Assembly: GCA_028287505.1 (NCBI GenBank)
Contig: JAQBPN010000032.1
Location: 1-44,601, forward strand
Direction of reading: 5' to 3'
Length of the DNA: 44,601 bases
Origin: Fibrobacterota bacterium
Lineage (GTDB): Bacteria; Fibrobacterota; Fibrobacteria; UBA11236
The notes under the pieces were generated by a model that worked only from the letters and a program-made list of their open reading frames with translations, made no database searches and was not told where the DNA came from. Position numbers and translations under genes: made by a program. Below are positions 32,534 through 41,578 of the stretch, piece by piece; within the stretch, counting starts at the first letter, position 1, and each line of letters starts with the position of its first letter.

Positions 32534-35241
32534 CCCGCATGGATCCCCGGCTGCAGGCCTTCAATGAGCTTGTGGCCATGAAATACCAGCTGTACAACGG
32601 GCTCTTCCTGGGACTGCCCTTCGAAGATCTCGCCGATACGGGCGTGCAATTGCCGCTTTTCGCCAATGCCTGCAGAGAGAAGCTGCAGGCCGGCAAATCC
32701 CCGGCCGAGATAGTGGATCAGTTCTTCAAAGAACGGCCGGGCAAGATAGGCTTCGAAGCCAGGATGAAGATCCTGTTCAAGTTCCTCCAGCTGGTGGAAC
32801 GGCAGGTGGTGCTTTTCGACGCCTTGGAGGACGCGGCCTTTTCCAAAGTGAACGACGTGGAGGGACCGGGCAGCCTGAACCATTTCCTGGCGCGCGTGCA
32901 GGATCAGCGCAAGCGGGAGATCCTGGAAGAGGAATTGGCGGATTACCGGATCCGCATCGTGCTTACCGCCCACCCCACCCAGTTCTACCCCGATTCCATC
33001 CTCGGCATCATCACGGATCTGAACGAGGCCATCGGGTCGGACAAGCTGCCGGTGATCAACGATCTGCTCCTGCAGATGGGCAAGACCCGCTTCCAGAACC
33101 GCCAAAGGCCCACCCCGCTGGAGGAAGCCCGCAGCCTGATCTGGTACCTGGAGCATATCTTCTACTGCACCTTGCCCGCCATCTCGGATCGCCTGGTATC
33201 CGCCCTCGCCGAAGAACGCCAGGATCCCTTCCTGCACCGGCCCAAGGTGGAGCTGGGCTTCTGGCCGGGCGGCGATCGGGACGGTAACCCCTATGTCACC
33301 TCGGAGACCACCGTCAAGGTGGCCCAGGCCCTCAAGGCCAGCATCCTCAAGCTCTATCTGCAGGATGCCGAAAAGCTGCTGGGCCGGCTGACCTTCGACG
33401 GCGTCATCCAGCCCTTGCAGGCCATCCGCGACCGCCTGGAGGAAACCCTGGCGCTCGGGCCCAACGGATATGCGGCCCCGGACGATCTGCTCCGCGATCT
33501 GAAGCCGTTGCGCAAGGAGATCACGGACAACCATCAGGGTCTGTTCGTGGAACGCCTGGACGGATTTATCTATAAGGTGCAGACCTTCGGCTTCCACTTC
33601 GCGGCCCTGGACTTGCGCCAGGACAGCCGCGTCCACGCGGCCGCCCTCGAGGAAATCCTGGCGCGCATGGCCGAAGGCGCGGGGCAGGGACCCGCCAAAG
33701 CCCAGCGCAAAGGCTCCTGGCCGCGGGGCGGCGACGGGAATACGGAAGCCAACGGAGCCGCCAAGGAAGCCGCGGAACTCCGCGCGGACATGAAAGGCTA
33801 TCCGGGACTTTCCCCGGAAGGGAAAATCGCATTTCTGGAAAGGTGCCTGCGCGCGCCCGAGATCAAGGCGGAATTCGGCCCGGGGGAAATAGACCCCCTG
33901 GCCCAGGACACCCTGGCCTCCTTGGCCGCCGTACGCGCCATCCAGAAATCCAACGGCGAGCGGGGCCTCAGCCGCTACATCCTCAGCCAATCCAATTCCG
34001 CCCTCAACGTGATGGAAGCGATGGTGCTGGCGCGCCTGGCCGGTTGGAAGGCCGGCCAGATCAACCTGGACATCGTGCCGCTGTTCGAGACCATCGACGA
34101 TCTGAAACACGCCGAGTCCATCATGCGCAAGCTGTACGCGTTGCCCGCCTACGCGGAACACCTGGCACGCCGCGGCAAATCCCAGACCATCATGCTCGGC
34201 TTCTCGGACGGGACCAAAGACGGCGGCTATATCACCGCCAACTGGTCCATCCACAAGGCCAAGCGCGATCTTACGCGCGTGTCCCGGGAGGCCGGCGTGC
34301 GCGTGGTGTTCTTCGACGGCCGCGGAGGCCCGCCCGCCCGCGGCGGGGGCAACACCCACAAGTTCTACCGGTCCTTGGGCGCGGACATCGAGCACGGGGA
34401 AATCCAGCTCACCATCCAGGGGCAGACCATCAGTTCCAACTTCGGCACACCCGAAGCCGCGCGCTTCAACGTGGAGCAATTGCTGACCGCGGGCCTGGAG
34501 GACAAACTCTTCCCGCCCGAATCTCCCGACCTGGCCCCCGAGGACATCCGCCTGCTGGATCGCCTCTCCGAGCACAGCCTCGATGCCTATCTCCGCTTCC
34601 GCCAGGATCCGCTCTTCCTGCCCTACCTGGAGGAGATGACTCCGCTCAGCTATTACAACATGCTGAACATCGCCAGCCGCCCCACGCGGCGCAAATCCGC
34701 TTCCCTGCGTTTCGAGGATCTGCGCGCCATCCCGTTCGTGGGCGCCTGGAGCCAGATGAAGCAGAACATACCCGGATTCTACGGTGTCGGCGTGGGCATC
34801 TCCAAGCTCATCGGCAAGGGCGGAAAGCGCCGCCTGGAAGAACTGTACCGTTCCTCATTGTTCTTCCGCACCCTGGTTGAGAATGCCATGATGAGCCTCT
34901 CCAAATCCTACTTCCCCCTGACGCGCTACCTGGAGCGGGATCGCAAGTACTCGCGCTTCTGGAAGCGGATCTTCAAGGAAGCCACCGAGGCCAAGGGCCT
35001 GCTGAAGGAGATCACCGGCCAGCTCAAGCTGATGGAAAACAATCTGGCGGTGCGCGAGTCCATCCATCTGCGGGAAAGGATCATCCTGCCCTTGTTGGTG
35101 ATTCAGCAATATGCGATGGGAATGGTGAAGGCGGCGCAGAAAAACCCGGAGACCTACCCCAAGGGCGCGGTCGAGGCGTACGGCAAGATGGTGGTGAAGT
35201 CCATGGCCGCCAATATCAACGCCGCCCGGAATTCCGCGTAA
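32530..35241 (+). CDS. ppc: Phosphoenolpyruvate carboxylase
   Basis: The 903-residue enzyme shows the PEPC motifs in order: LTAHPTQFYP with the catalytic His at 148, GFWPGGDRDGNPYVT, FHFAALDLRQDS, VPLFETIDDL, GFSDGTKDGGYI with the loop Lys, and FFDGRGGPPARGGGNTHKF. It carboxylates PEP to oxaloacetate to replenish the TCA cycle. The first motif has HPTQ where most enzymes have HPTE, and the usual C-terminal NTG is replaced by NSA; both point to a divergent subfamily. A Gly/Ala/Lys-rich insert of about 28 residues lies near 384-412. The start was fixed by the ATGA overlap with the upstream gene. Fumarase, encoded nearby, works in the same part of metabolism. Confidence 0.95.
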   Translation: MTRMDPRLQAFNELVAMKYQLYNGLFLGLPFEDLADTGVQLPLFANACREKLQAGKSPAEIVDQFFKERPGKIGFEARMKILFKFLQLVERQVVLFDALEDAAFSKVNDVEGPGSLNHFLARVQDQRKREILEEELADYRIRIVLTAHPTQFYPDSILGIITDLNEAIGSDKLPVINDLLLQMGKTRFQNRQRPTPLEEARSLIWYLEHIFYCTLPAISDRLVSALAEERQDPFLHRPKVELGFWPGGDRDGNPYVTSETTVKVAQALKASILKLYLQDAEKLLGRLTFDGVIQPLQAIRDRLEETLALGPNGYAAPDDLLRDLKPLRKEITDNHQGLFVERLDGFIYKVQTFGFHFAALDLRQDSRVHAAALEEILARMAEGAGQGPAKAQRKGSWPRGGDGNTEANGAAKEAAELRADMKGYPGLSPEGKIAFLERCLRAPEIKAEFGPGEIDPLAQDTLASLAAVRAIQKSNGERGLSRYILSQSNSALNVMEAMVLARLAGWKAGQINLDIVPLFETIDDLKHAESIMRKLYALPAYAEHLARRGKSQTIMLGFSDGTKDGGYITANWSIHKAKRDLTRVSREAGVRVVFFDGRGGPPARGGGNTHKFYRSLGADIEHGEIQLTIQGQTISSNFGTPEAARFNVEQLLTAGLEDKLFPPESPDLAPEDIRLLDRLSEHSLDAYLRFRQDPLFLPYLEEMTPLSYYNMLNIASRPTRRKSASLRFEDLRAIPFVGAWSQMKQNIPGFYGVGVGISKLIGKGGKRRLEELYRSSLFFRTLVENAMMSLSKSYFPLTRYLERDRKYSRFWKRIFKEATEAKGLLKEITGQLKLMENNLAVRESIHLRERIILPLLVIQQYAMGMVKAAQKNPETYPKGAVEAYGKMVVKSMAANINAARNSA

Positions 35242-35272
35242 AGACACAGGGCGGCCCTGCCCGGAATTCCGC
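35224..35272. repeat. Direct repeat of a palindrome at convergent gene ends
   Basis: The 14-mer GCCCGGAATTCCGC occurs twice, 21 bases apart. Each copy contains the 10-bp palindrome CGGAATTCCG. One copy overlaps the last codons of ppc and the other ends directly at the stop of the TolB-like gene on the opposite strand. Between them is a GGGC/GCCC hairpin. This could be a bidirectional end signal or the trace of a small duplication. Confidence 0.5.
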
Positions 35273-36358
35273 TTAGGGAGCCGCGGCGCCCGCCACCGAA
35301 GAAACCACCAGTCCAATCAGCGCTATCTTCCAGAAGGAGGACCAGAAGCCCCCGCCGTGCGAGCTGGGACGATAGACCACGCCCAGGTCGTAGGTAATGC
35401 CCCGGTCCATGTCCGAATTGAAAACGATCTGGTATTGGGTCTTGGCCACGACGTGGATATCGTAGGTGCGGAAGAATATCATGCCGGCTTGCGCATTCAG
35501 GGCCGGGCCGGAATTCCGCTTGGAATTGTCCAGGCTGTCGTCGAGCGGGACCACCAGCTGGATTCCCGCGCCGCCGCCCACGAACGGGGAGAAGTCCGAA
35601 CGGGTGAAGAGGTATTGCAGATTGATATCCGCGCCTACAACGTTGGGCAGCGCCCAGGAACCATCGACGCCCAGCATCAGGTTCTCGCGGAATTCCCAGG
35701 AATTGAGCCAGGAAATCCGTACCATCTGGGAATAGCGCTGCCGGGTGGAAAAACGCTGCTCAGTGCAAGGCAGGGCGCAAAGCGCGCCCGAGTTGGGGTT
35801 CTCCTTCAGATAGGCATAGGTCCCGCCGAGCGGAACCAGATAGCCAAGGGTGAAACCGGAATTCAAAAGCGAACGGCGGCGGGTGGGTTCGGTATTCTCT
35901 TCCTTGCCGGTGATGTTGTCCAGGGAGGCCACATCGTCCACGGACTTGCGCGCCAGGATGGCGTCGGAAACGCGGCGGGTCACGGCTTCCAGATCCTCCA
36001 GACTCTGGGCGGTGCCCCTCTGGATGAACGCGCCTTCGCCCTTGGCGTCCACGAGGGTGGAACTGAAGATCCATTTGGTGCCCAAGCGCTTGACGGTGGC
36101 GTATATGGCTTCGTCGGCGCCCGCCTGGACTGCCAATCTGGCCGCGCAGGTCTTGTCCGCGCAGTCTTTGGCAGAATCCCTGGCGATGCTCTTCACGTCG
36201 CCGTGGTAGCCCGCCACCAAGGCATCTTTGTACAGATCGTTCACGGTGGCGACGTCCGAGGACTTGTCCAGATCGCCGACGACGGGCAGAAACAGCAAGG
36301 TTTTCGAATGCGCGATTCCGGCCGCAATCGCCAGAACCAGGAATATCCTCGATCCCAT
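35273..36358 (-). CDS. Exported TolB-like N-domain plus outer-membrane beta-barrel protein
   Basis: The 361-residue product has AGGAG six bases before its ATG and a signal peptide ([18 protein letters not shown]). Residues 20-160 look like the TolB-like/LpoB-type alpha-beta domain ([51 protein letters not shown]). Residues 180-340 alternate polar and hydrophobic residues with many aromatic strand ends, typical of a small outer-membrane beta-barrel ([26 protein letters not shown]). It ends with a hydrophobic [16 protein letters not shown] segment. No C-terminal Phe of classical porins is present. Function unknown; it is divergent from fumarase and convergent with ppc. Confidence 0.65.
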   Translation of the reverse strand: MGSRIFLVLAIAAGIAHSKTLLFLPVVGDLDKSSDVATVNDLYKDALVAGYHGDVKSIARDSAKDCADKTCAARLAVQAGADEAIYATVKRLGTKWIFSSTLVDAKGEGAFIQRGTAQSLEDLEAVTRRVSDAILARKSVDDVASLDNITGKEENTEPTRRRSLLNSGFTLGYLVPLGGTYAYLKENPNSGALCALPCTEQRFSTRQRYSQMVRISWLNSWEFRENLMLGVDGSWALPNVVGADINLQYLFTRSDFSPFVGGGAGIQLVVPLDDSLDNSKRNSGPALNAQAGMIFFRTYDIHVVAKTQYQIVFNSDMDRGITYDLGVVYRPSSHGGGFWSSFWKIALIGLVVSSVAGAAAP

Positions 36359-36476
36359 TTTCACTCCTTGTTCGGACGAACGCGCGGCGGGCGCCCGTCG
36401 GCTCCCGAATCCCGGATTCAATTCCATAAATGTAATAAGGGTAATCCCATGCGCTCCGGCGGCGCAAGCCAACTTT

Positions 36477-36482
36477 TCTAAT
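36477..36482 (+). promoter_or_regulatory. Putative -10 element of the fumarase gene
   Basis: TCTAAT ends nine bases before the fumarase ATG, which has no ribosome binding site (the bases before it are TTTTCCCCAT). The layout suggests a leaderless or nearly leaderless transcript. No matching -35 was found. Confidence 0.3.
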
Positions 36483-36491
36483 TTTCCCCAT

Positions 36492-38126
36492 ATGCCGGAA
36501 TACCGATACCAAACCCCTTTTCCCCTGGGACCCGACGGGACCCGCTACCGCCTGCTCACCCGCGATCATGTGTCCGTGGAACGCTTCGGAAACAAAGACG
36601 TGCTTCGCGTGGAGCCGGAAGGCTTGAAGAAGCTGGCGCAGGCCGCCTTCACGGACGTGAACTTCCTGCTGCGGTCCGCGCACCTGGCAAAGCTCAAGGC
36701 CATCCTGGACGATCCGGAAGCCTCCGACAACGATCGATTCGTGGCGGACACCCTGCTCAAGAACGCCGTGATCGCGGCCAAGGGCCAGCTTCCCTCTTGC
36801 CAGGATACGGGAACGGCCATCGTCATCGGCGAGAAGGGCGAAGCGGTATGGACCGGCGGCGACGACGAAGCCGCCCTGGAGGAAGGCATTTTCCGCACCT
36901 ACCAGGATGAGAATCTGCGCTACTCGCAAATGGCCCCGCTTTCCATGTTCGAGGAGAAGAACACCGGCAGCAATCTGCCCGCCCAGATCGACATCCACGC
37001 CGCCTCGGGCGGCCCAGGCCATGGCGATGAATATCATTTCCTCTTCCTGGCCAAGGGCGGCGGTTCCGCCAACAAGACCTTCCTCTTCCAGGAAACCAAA
37101 TCCCTGTTGAACGAAAAATCCCTGGAGAAATTCCTGCGCGAGAAACTGTTCTCGCTGGGGACCGCGGCCTGCCCGCCCTACCATCTCGCCGTCGTCATCG
37201 GCGGAACATCGGCGGAAGCCACCCTCAGGGCCGTGAAGCTGGCCTCGGCCGGCTACTATGATAACCTGCCCGTTACCTCATCCGGCACCGGCCAGGCCTT
37301 CCGGGATCCCGCCTGGGAAGAGCGGATCGTAAAGCTGGCCCAGGAAAGCCGCATCGGCGCCCAGTTCGGCGGAAAATACTTCGTCCATGACGTCCGCGTG
37401 CTCCGCCTGCCCCGCCATGCGGCCTCGTGCCCCGTCGGCATAGGGGTCAGCTGCAGCGCGGACCGCAACATCAAAGCCAAGATCACCCGGGACGGCATTT
37501 TCCTGGAACAATTGGAAACCGATCCCGCCCGCTTCCTGCCCCCGGCCGGGGCCGGCGCGGATGCCAGGCCCGTGGCCATCGATCTCAACCGCCCCATGGC
37601 GGAAATCCGCGCGGACCTTTCCCGCCATCCCATCAAGACCCGCCTGAGCCTCTCCGGCCCTCTGATCGTGGCGCGCGACGTGGCCCATGCGCGCATCAAG
37701 CAGATGCTGGATGCCGGGGACCTCATGCCCCAATGGCTCCAGGATCATCCGGTCTATTACGCCGGCCCCGCCAAGACGCCGGAAGGCATGGCCTCCGGCA
37801 GCTTCGGCCCCACCACGGCCGGCCGCATGGACGGATACGTGGACGAGTTCATGGCCAAGGGCGGCAGCCTGATCATGCTGGCCAAGGGCAACCGCTCCCC
37901 GGTGGTGCGGGACGCCTGCGCCAAGCACGGTGGTTTCTATCTGGGGTCCATCGGCGGCCCGGCCGCCATCCTGGCCCAGGAGAACATCCTCAAGGTGGAG
38001 GTCGTAGACTTCGCCGATCTGGGGATGGAGGCGGTGCGCCGCATCTGGGTCAAGGACTTCCCCGCCTTCGTGGTGGTGGACGACAAAGGCAATGATTTCT
38101 TCAAAGGCATGGGAGCCAAAGACTAG
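36492..38126 (+). CDS. fumA: Class I fumarate hydratase (iron-sulfur type)
   Basis: The 544-residue enzyme has the three [4Fe-4S] cysteines at C103 (LPSCQDTGT), C227 ([14 protein letters not shown]) and C321 ([14 protein letters not shown]), and a typical class I fumarase length with both alpha and beta regions in one chain. It interconverts fumarate and malate in the TCA cycle. The start ATG has no Shine-Dalgarno sequence. Ten bases separate its stop from the CheB-like/receiver gene, so the two are probably co-transcribed, an unexpected pairing of metabolic and signalling genes. Confidence 0.95.
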   Translation: MPEYRYQTPFPLGPDGTRYRLLTRDHVSVERFGNKDVLRVEPEGLKKLAQAAFTDVNFLLRSAHLAKLKAILDDPEASDNDRFVADTLLKNAVIAAKGQLPSCQDTGTAIVIGEKGEAVWTGGDDEAALEEGIFRTYQDENLRYSQMAPLSMFEEKNTGSNLPAQIDIHAASGGPGHGDEYHFLFLAKGGGSANKTFLFQETKSLLNEKSLEKFLREKLFSLGTAACPPYHLAVVIGGTSAEATLRAVKLASAGYYDNLPVTSSGTGQAFRDPAWEERIVKLAQESRIGAQFGGKYFVHDVRVLRLPRHAASCPVGIGVSCSADRNIKAKITRDGIFLEQLETDPARFLPPAGAGADARPVAIDLNRPMAEIRADLSRHPIKTRLSLSGPLIVARDVAHARIKQMLDAGDLMPQWLQDHPVYYAGPAKTPEGMASGSFGPTTAGRMDGYVDEFMAKGGSLIMLAKGNRSPVVRDACAKHGGFYLGSIGGPAAILAQENILKVEVVDFADLGMEAVRRIWVKDFPAFVVVDDKGNDFFKGMGAKD

Positions 38127-38136
38127 GGGCCATGCG

Positions 38137-39093
38137 ATGATGAAAATCTGTTTCATTCTTTCCTCCATCGGCGGACCGCGCATGCTCTCCCCGCTGTTGT
38201 CGGGGCAGCTCCGCGAGGACGTCGCCTACGTGGTGATCCAGCGCATGGCCGGAGCGGGCCTGCTGGACGTGTTGGTGGAATGCCTGCGCGAAGAGGTGAA
38301 TCAGAAGACCCTGGTGGCCGGCCACACCCTGCAATTGCAGCCCGGCGCCATCCACTTCCTGCCCAATGAACGCAACTACGTGTTCGACGGCGACAAGCTC
38401 ATCGCCGCGGACGTGCCGGGCAAGACCCGCCTGAGCCTGGACCTTCTGTTCACCGCAGCGGCCTCCCTGCCCAACCGTTGCGCCGTGGTGGTGCTTTCGG
38501 GCATGCTCACGGACGAGGACGGCCTGGCCGGCCTCGCCAAGCTGTCCGCCAAAGGCGTGCCCATCGTGGGGACGCTGGAAAGCAACACGCCCGTGTTCGA
38601 CATGATCGAGCAGATCCGGGCCAAGGGATTGATGGGCGAGCTCTATCCGCCCAAGTACCTCCTCGAGCACCTGAGCTTCCAGGAAAACGGCAAAGCCAAC
38701 GGCGGCGGCCGCTCCGGTTCCGAAGGTGTCCGCATCCTGGTGGCGGACGACGAGGAGAAAATCCGCATGCTCCTGGGCGACATGCTGCGCCAGCACGGGA
38801 TAGGCGCGGAATTCGCCGTGGACGGCCTGGACGCTCTGCGTAAGATCCAGAAGGGCAAGTACGACGCCCTGATCCTGGATCTCAACATGCCGGAGATGGA
38901 TGGCCTGCGCACCTTGGAAGCCCTCAAGACCATCGATCCCAACCTTCCCATCGTGGTGGTGACGGGCGTGGACGATGCCTCCAAAATCCAGGCCGTGAAG
39001 GAATTCAACGTCCTGGGCGTGCTGCAAAAACCTTTCGCCTGGGAAAAGCTGAAAAAGCTCCTGCCGCAGTTCAAGAAAGACGGCGCCGGCTAG
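38137..39093 (+). CDS. CheB-methylesterase-like domain fused to a C-terminal receiver
   Basis: The 318-residue protein has two domains in reverse order to classical CheB. Residues 1-185 resemble the CheB methylesterase: nucleophile Ser 10 in ILSSIGGPRML and acidic residue D126 in LSGMLTDEDG. The catalytic His expected in VVQHMP is Arg 36 (VVIQRM). Residues 198-315 are a full receiver domain with acidic DDEE, phospho-acceptor Asp in LILDLNMP, T276 in VVVTGV and K298 in LQKPF. The His loss predicts no methylesterase activity and perhaps a binding role controlled by phosphorylation. No chemotaxis genes are nearby. The ATG has AGGGG about eight bases upstream; it lies between fumarase and a secreted protease. 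Confidence 0.82.
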   Translation: MMKICFILSSIGGPRMLSPLLSGQLREDVAYVVIQRMAGAGLLDVLVECLREEVNQKTLVAGHTLQLQPGAIHFLPNERNYVFDGDKLIAADVPGKTRLSLDLLFTAAASLPNRCAVVVLSGMLTDEDGLAGLAKLSAKGVPIVGTLESNTPVFDMIEQIRAKGLMGELYPPKYLLEHLSFQENGKANGGGRSGSEGVRILVADDEEKIRMLLGDMLRQHGIGAEFAVDGLDALRKIQKGKYDALILDLNMPEMDGLRTLEALKTIDPNLPIVVVTGVDDASKIQAVKEFNVLGVLQKPFAWEKLKKLLPQFKKDGAG

Positions 39094-39100
39094 CCTTCCC

Positions 39101-40888
39101 ATGCGCCCGGCCTTCCCGATCCTCTTATTCCTTTTCCTGGCCTTCCGGCCGGCGCCCTCCCAGACCGTGCGATGCGGCACCGCGCAATGGTTCCAGTACC
39201 TGCATCAGCACAAAGGCGCCCGCGCGGGCGGCGCCGCCAAGACGGCGGTCGTGGCGGCGCCGGCCTTCCGCACCCTGGAAACCGATCACTTCTCCCTCCA
39301 CTATTCCCTGCGCGGCATCCATCGGATCAAAACCACTCCGGCCGATTCTCTTCTGCTGCACCTGCTGGATTCGCTGTACGTCTCCGTCTCGGGAATGCCC
39401 ACCGATTCGCGCGATGCCGCCGTCATCGCCGCCCTGGACGCGATATCCGCCCCCCAACCCGTCTTCGCCGCCACCATGGCGGACTTTTTCGAAAAAGCCC
39501 GCGACTACTACGTAACCCACTTGGGCATGAAAGCGCCACGGATTGCCGTCCCGTCCAACTTCTACCGGGCGCCGGCGCCTCCCCTGGGCAAGTACGCCGT
39601 GGACATCGTGGATGTCTACCGCGCCGCGAAGGACGGCCCCGCTCAGTTCAGCGACGTGGATCCCAAAACCTATGCGCTCACCTTCCCGCCCTCCGGGGGC
39701 GGCATGCTGATCGAAAACGATTTCCTCTTCAACACCACCTTGGATCCAACCGGCAATCTCCCCATGGGAGACACCTTGAAAAGCTGCTACCCGACCATCT
39801 GCGAGAACGGCGGGACCGTGATCCGCGATTACGGCGTGGAATGGGAGGCGGGCCTCAAGGTCACCTGCTTCCATGAGTTCTACCACGCGGTCCAATTCAC
39901 CTATACTCCGGAGCCTGATGATTTCCACGTGTGGTACGAAACCGGCGCCGTGGGCATGGAAGAACGGAACGCGCCCGAGGTCAACGACTACCTGCAATAC
40001 CTCCCCGGGTTTTTCCGGAACCTGTCCCGGGTGAGCATGTTCGACTATCCCGTCCTGAGCACGGACAGCTGGTACGGCAACGGCATCTTCCACCTCTATC
40101 TGACCCGGACCCTGGGAGAGGATTTCGACGTGGGCGTGTGGGCGCGCCTGGAGGCGAACGGCAACGATATCCGCGATGCCCTGCCGAACCAGTTCATGGC
40201 CCATGGAAAGACCGTGGGGCAGGTCTATTCCGGTTTCGCCGCGCAACTGGCGTTCAGCGGCAGGACGGAGCCCGCCCCGTTTCCCCTCTTCTCGCCGGAC
40301 ATGCCGCTTTGGCCCCGCCTGCAAACCCAATCCGCCGATCTGGCCGCAGCAACGGACGCTACCACCCAGGCCCAGCCCCCCTTGACCATCAGCGCCCTGC
40401 GCTTGGCGGGATTGGGCGCGACCCACAAAGGCCTGTTCCTGGAGGACCCGAACCTGGTTCCCGTCCTGGCCAAGCTGGGCGCGGACTCCAGCCGGGTGGA
40501 ATTCCCGGACGCTTCGCCCTTTCCTTTCGGCCCCTCGGACAGCGCTGGCCGGGAGACTCTGCTCATCCTGGCGAATGCCTCCCTGACGAAAACGAACCAG
40601 GCGCAATTCCGGATCTTCCAAAGCCTTGCGTCCCAAACCCTGTTCGCCTATCCCAACCCTTTCGCCCGGGCCGCATCGGCGGGTCCGCTTTTTTTCTCCC
40701 ATGGGTCCGCGGCCGTAGCCATCAGCATATACAGCGAGGATGGGCGACCGGTCCGGAAATTGGATTTCACTCCGGAGGCGCCGCTTTGGTCGTGGGATCT
40801 GAAGGATGAAACGGGGAAGCCCGCGGAGGCGGGCCTGTACTATTATAAGAGCGAGGGGCGACTCTTGTCGCCCCTCGTCCTGCAATAA
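39101..40888 (+). CDS. Secreted putative metalloprotease (MXAN_6640-like) with C-terminal FlgD/Por-type module
   Basis: The 595-residue protein has a signal peptide (MRPAFPILLFLFLAFRPAPS) and a zinc motif HEFYH at 258-262 in CFHEFYHAVQFTYTPE, followed by a conserved GAVGMEERN acidic segment, resembling the MXAN_6640 putative metalloprotease group of myxobacteria. The last 80 residues (about 515-595: FAYPNPFARAAS, AISIYSEDGRPVRKLD, WDLKDETGKPAEAGLYYY) are the FlgD-like/Por C-terminal module typical of FCB-group secreted proteins, which suggests type IX-like export. It starts seven bases after the CheB-like gene stop with no obvious ribosome site, so it may be translationally coupled to it. Confidence 0.8.
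   Translation: MRPAFPILLFLFLAFRPAPSQTVRCGTAQWFQYLHQHKGARAGGAAKTAVVAAPAFRTLETDHFSLHYSLRGIHRIKTTPADSLLLHLLDSLYVSVSGMPTDSRDAAVIAALDAISAPQPVFAATMADFFEKARDYYVTHLGMKAPRIAVPSNFYRAPAPPLGKYAVDIVDVYRAAKDGPAQFSDVDPKTYALTFPPSGGGMLIENDFLFNTTLDPTGNLPMGDTLKSCYPTICENGGTVIRDYGVEWEAGLKVTCFHEFYHAVQFTYTPEPDDFHVWYETGAVGMEERNAPEVNDYLQYLPGFFRNLSRVSMFDYPVLSTDSWYGNGIFHLYLTRTLGEDFDVGVWARLEANGNDIRDALPNQFMAHGKTVGQVYSGFAAQLAFSGRTEPAPFPLFSPDMPLWPRLQTQSADLAAATDATTQAQPPLTISALRLAGLGATHKGLFLEDPNLVPVLAKLGADSSRVEFPDASPFPFGPSDSAGRETLLILANASLTKTNQAQFRIFQSLASQTLFAYPNPFARAASAGPLFFSHGSAAVAISIYSEDGRPVRKLDFTPEAPLWSWDLKDETGKPAEAGLYYYKSEGRLLSPLVLQ
40852..40877. terminator. Hairpin inside the last codons of the metalloprotease gene
   Basis: CGAGGGGCGA and TCGCCCCTCG form a perfect 10-bp stem with a six-base loop within the final twelve codons. 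It faces the stop of the convergent zinc-ribbon gene about 30 bases away. No T run follows on either strand. Confidence 0.4.
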
Positions 40889-40908
40889 AATGGCAGTGTC
40901 TTAGGGGA

Positions 40909-41289
40909 TTAACGCGCCGAAGCGAAGGTGCGCGTCTTCCGCTTCTGCATGCGGATGAAGTTGGCCCGGCGGAAGTCATTGCGGTGCTCGAGGCAGTACC
41001 GCGGATAGACGAACTGCTTGGGGAACACCTTTACGATGTACTTGGTTTCGCAACCATACAGGCAGCAGCAGAACTCCAGATCGAGCACTTCCGTGTAGTT
41101 GTGCTTGAACACCATGTTCTTGACGTCTACGCTTTCGAATTCCTTCTTATGCTTGGCGCGCTGCTTGATGTCGCGGTGCAGTTCGCAATACTTTGCGATG
41201 GGATGTCCCCAGAACTCCCTGGCACAGCCGGGCTCCTGGCAAATCTTAAGTTTGATGCGCTTCTTTTTTTTGTATTTAGGTAGTTGCAT
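40909..41289 (-). CDS. Small basic protein with two tandem C-x4-C-xn-C-x2-H zinc-ribbon units
   Basis: The 126-residue protein starts MQLPKYKKKKR and ends with a basic tail. It has two similar putative zinc sites: C17-x4-C22-x12-C35-x2-H38 (ending KYCELH) and C75-x4-C80-x18-C99-x2-H102 (ending RYCLEH). Lys and Arg make up a large share, suggesting nucleic-acid or ribosome binding. No known family was recognised. I chose the ATG with AGGA ten bases upstream; a longer reading adds 27 residues through the leader. The 289-base gap to the divergent protease is AT-rich and probably holds the promoters of both genes. Confidence 0.65.
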   Translation of the reverse strand: MQLPKYKKKKRIKLKICQEPGCAREFWGHPIAKYCELHRDIKQRAKHKKEFESVDVKNMVFKHNYTEVLDLEFCCCLYGCETKYIVKVFPKQFVYPRYCLEHRNDFRRANFIRMQKRKTRTFASAR

Positions 41290-41564
41290 GTCGCCGGGTC
41301 CTGTCGCTGGTAAAGGGCATACGGTCCCCCTTATGAGGGTAAAAGATAATAAATTTGGAAGAATTTTCAACCCATAAAGTCAGAAGTTACATTTATTTGA
41401 CTTTTTGTAGGCTAATTTAGCGTGAATTCGCCAAATATTTTTTTGCCACCCTCCTTGTGTTTTTTTAGTTTTTCGGCCGTTCGGGCACGATCGCGGGTAT
41501 TTTGATCACCTTTTTGGAATTTTTCCCAGCCTCAAGAATCCAGGGCGGGGCCGCGATCCAGGAC

Positions 41565-41570
41565 TATACT
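41565..41570 (+). promoter_or_regulatory. Putative -10 element of the S41 protease gene
   Basis: TATACT ends eight bases before the ATG; a short AAGG lies between. This would give an almost leaderless mRNA. The AT-rich gap upstream contains no clear -35 at the proper distance. Confidence 0.35.
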
Positions 41571-41578
41571 TAAGGTCC

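Noticed and set aside
41290-41578. tRNA or small RNA gene in the AT-rich divergent gap
   Set aside because: No cloverleaf, CCA end or strong terminator was found; the gap is better explained by two promoters.
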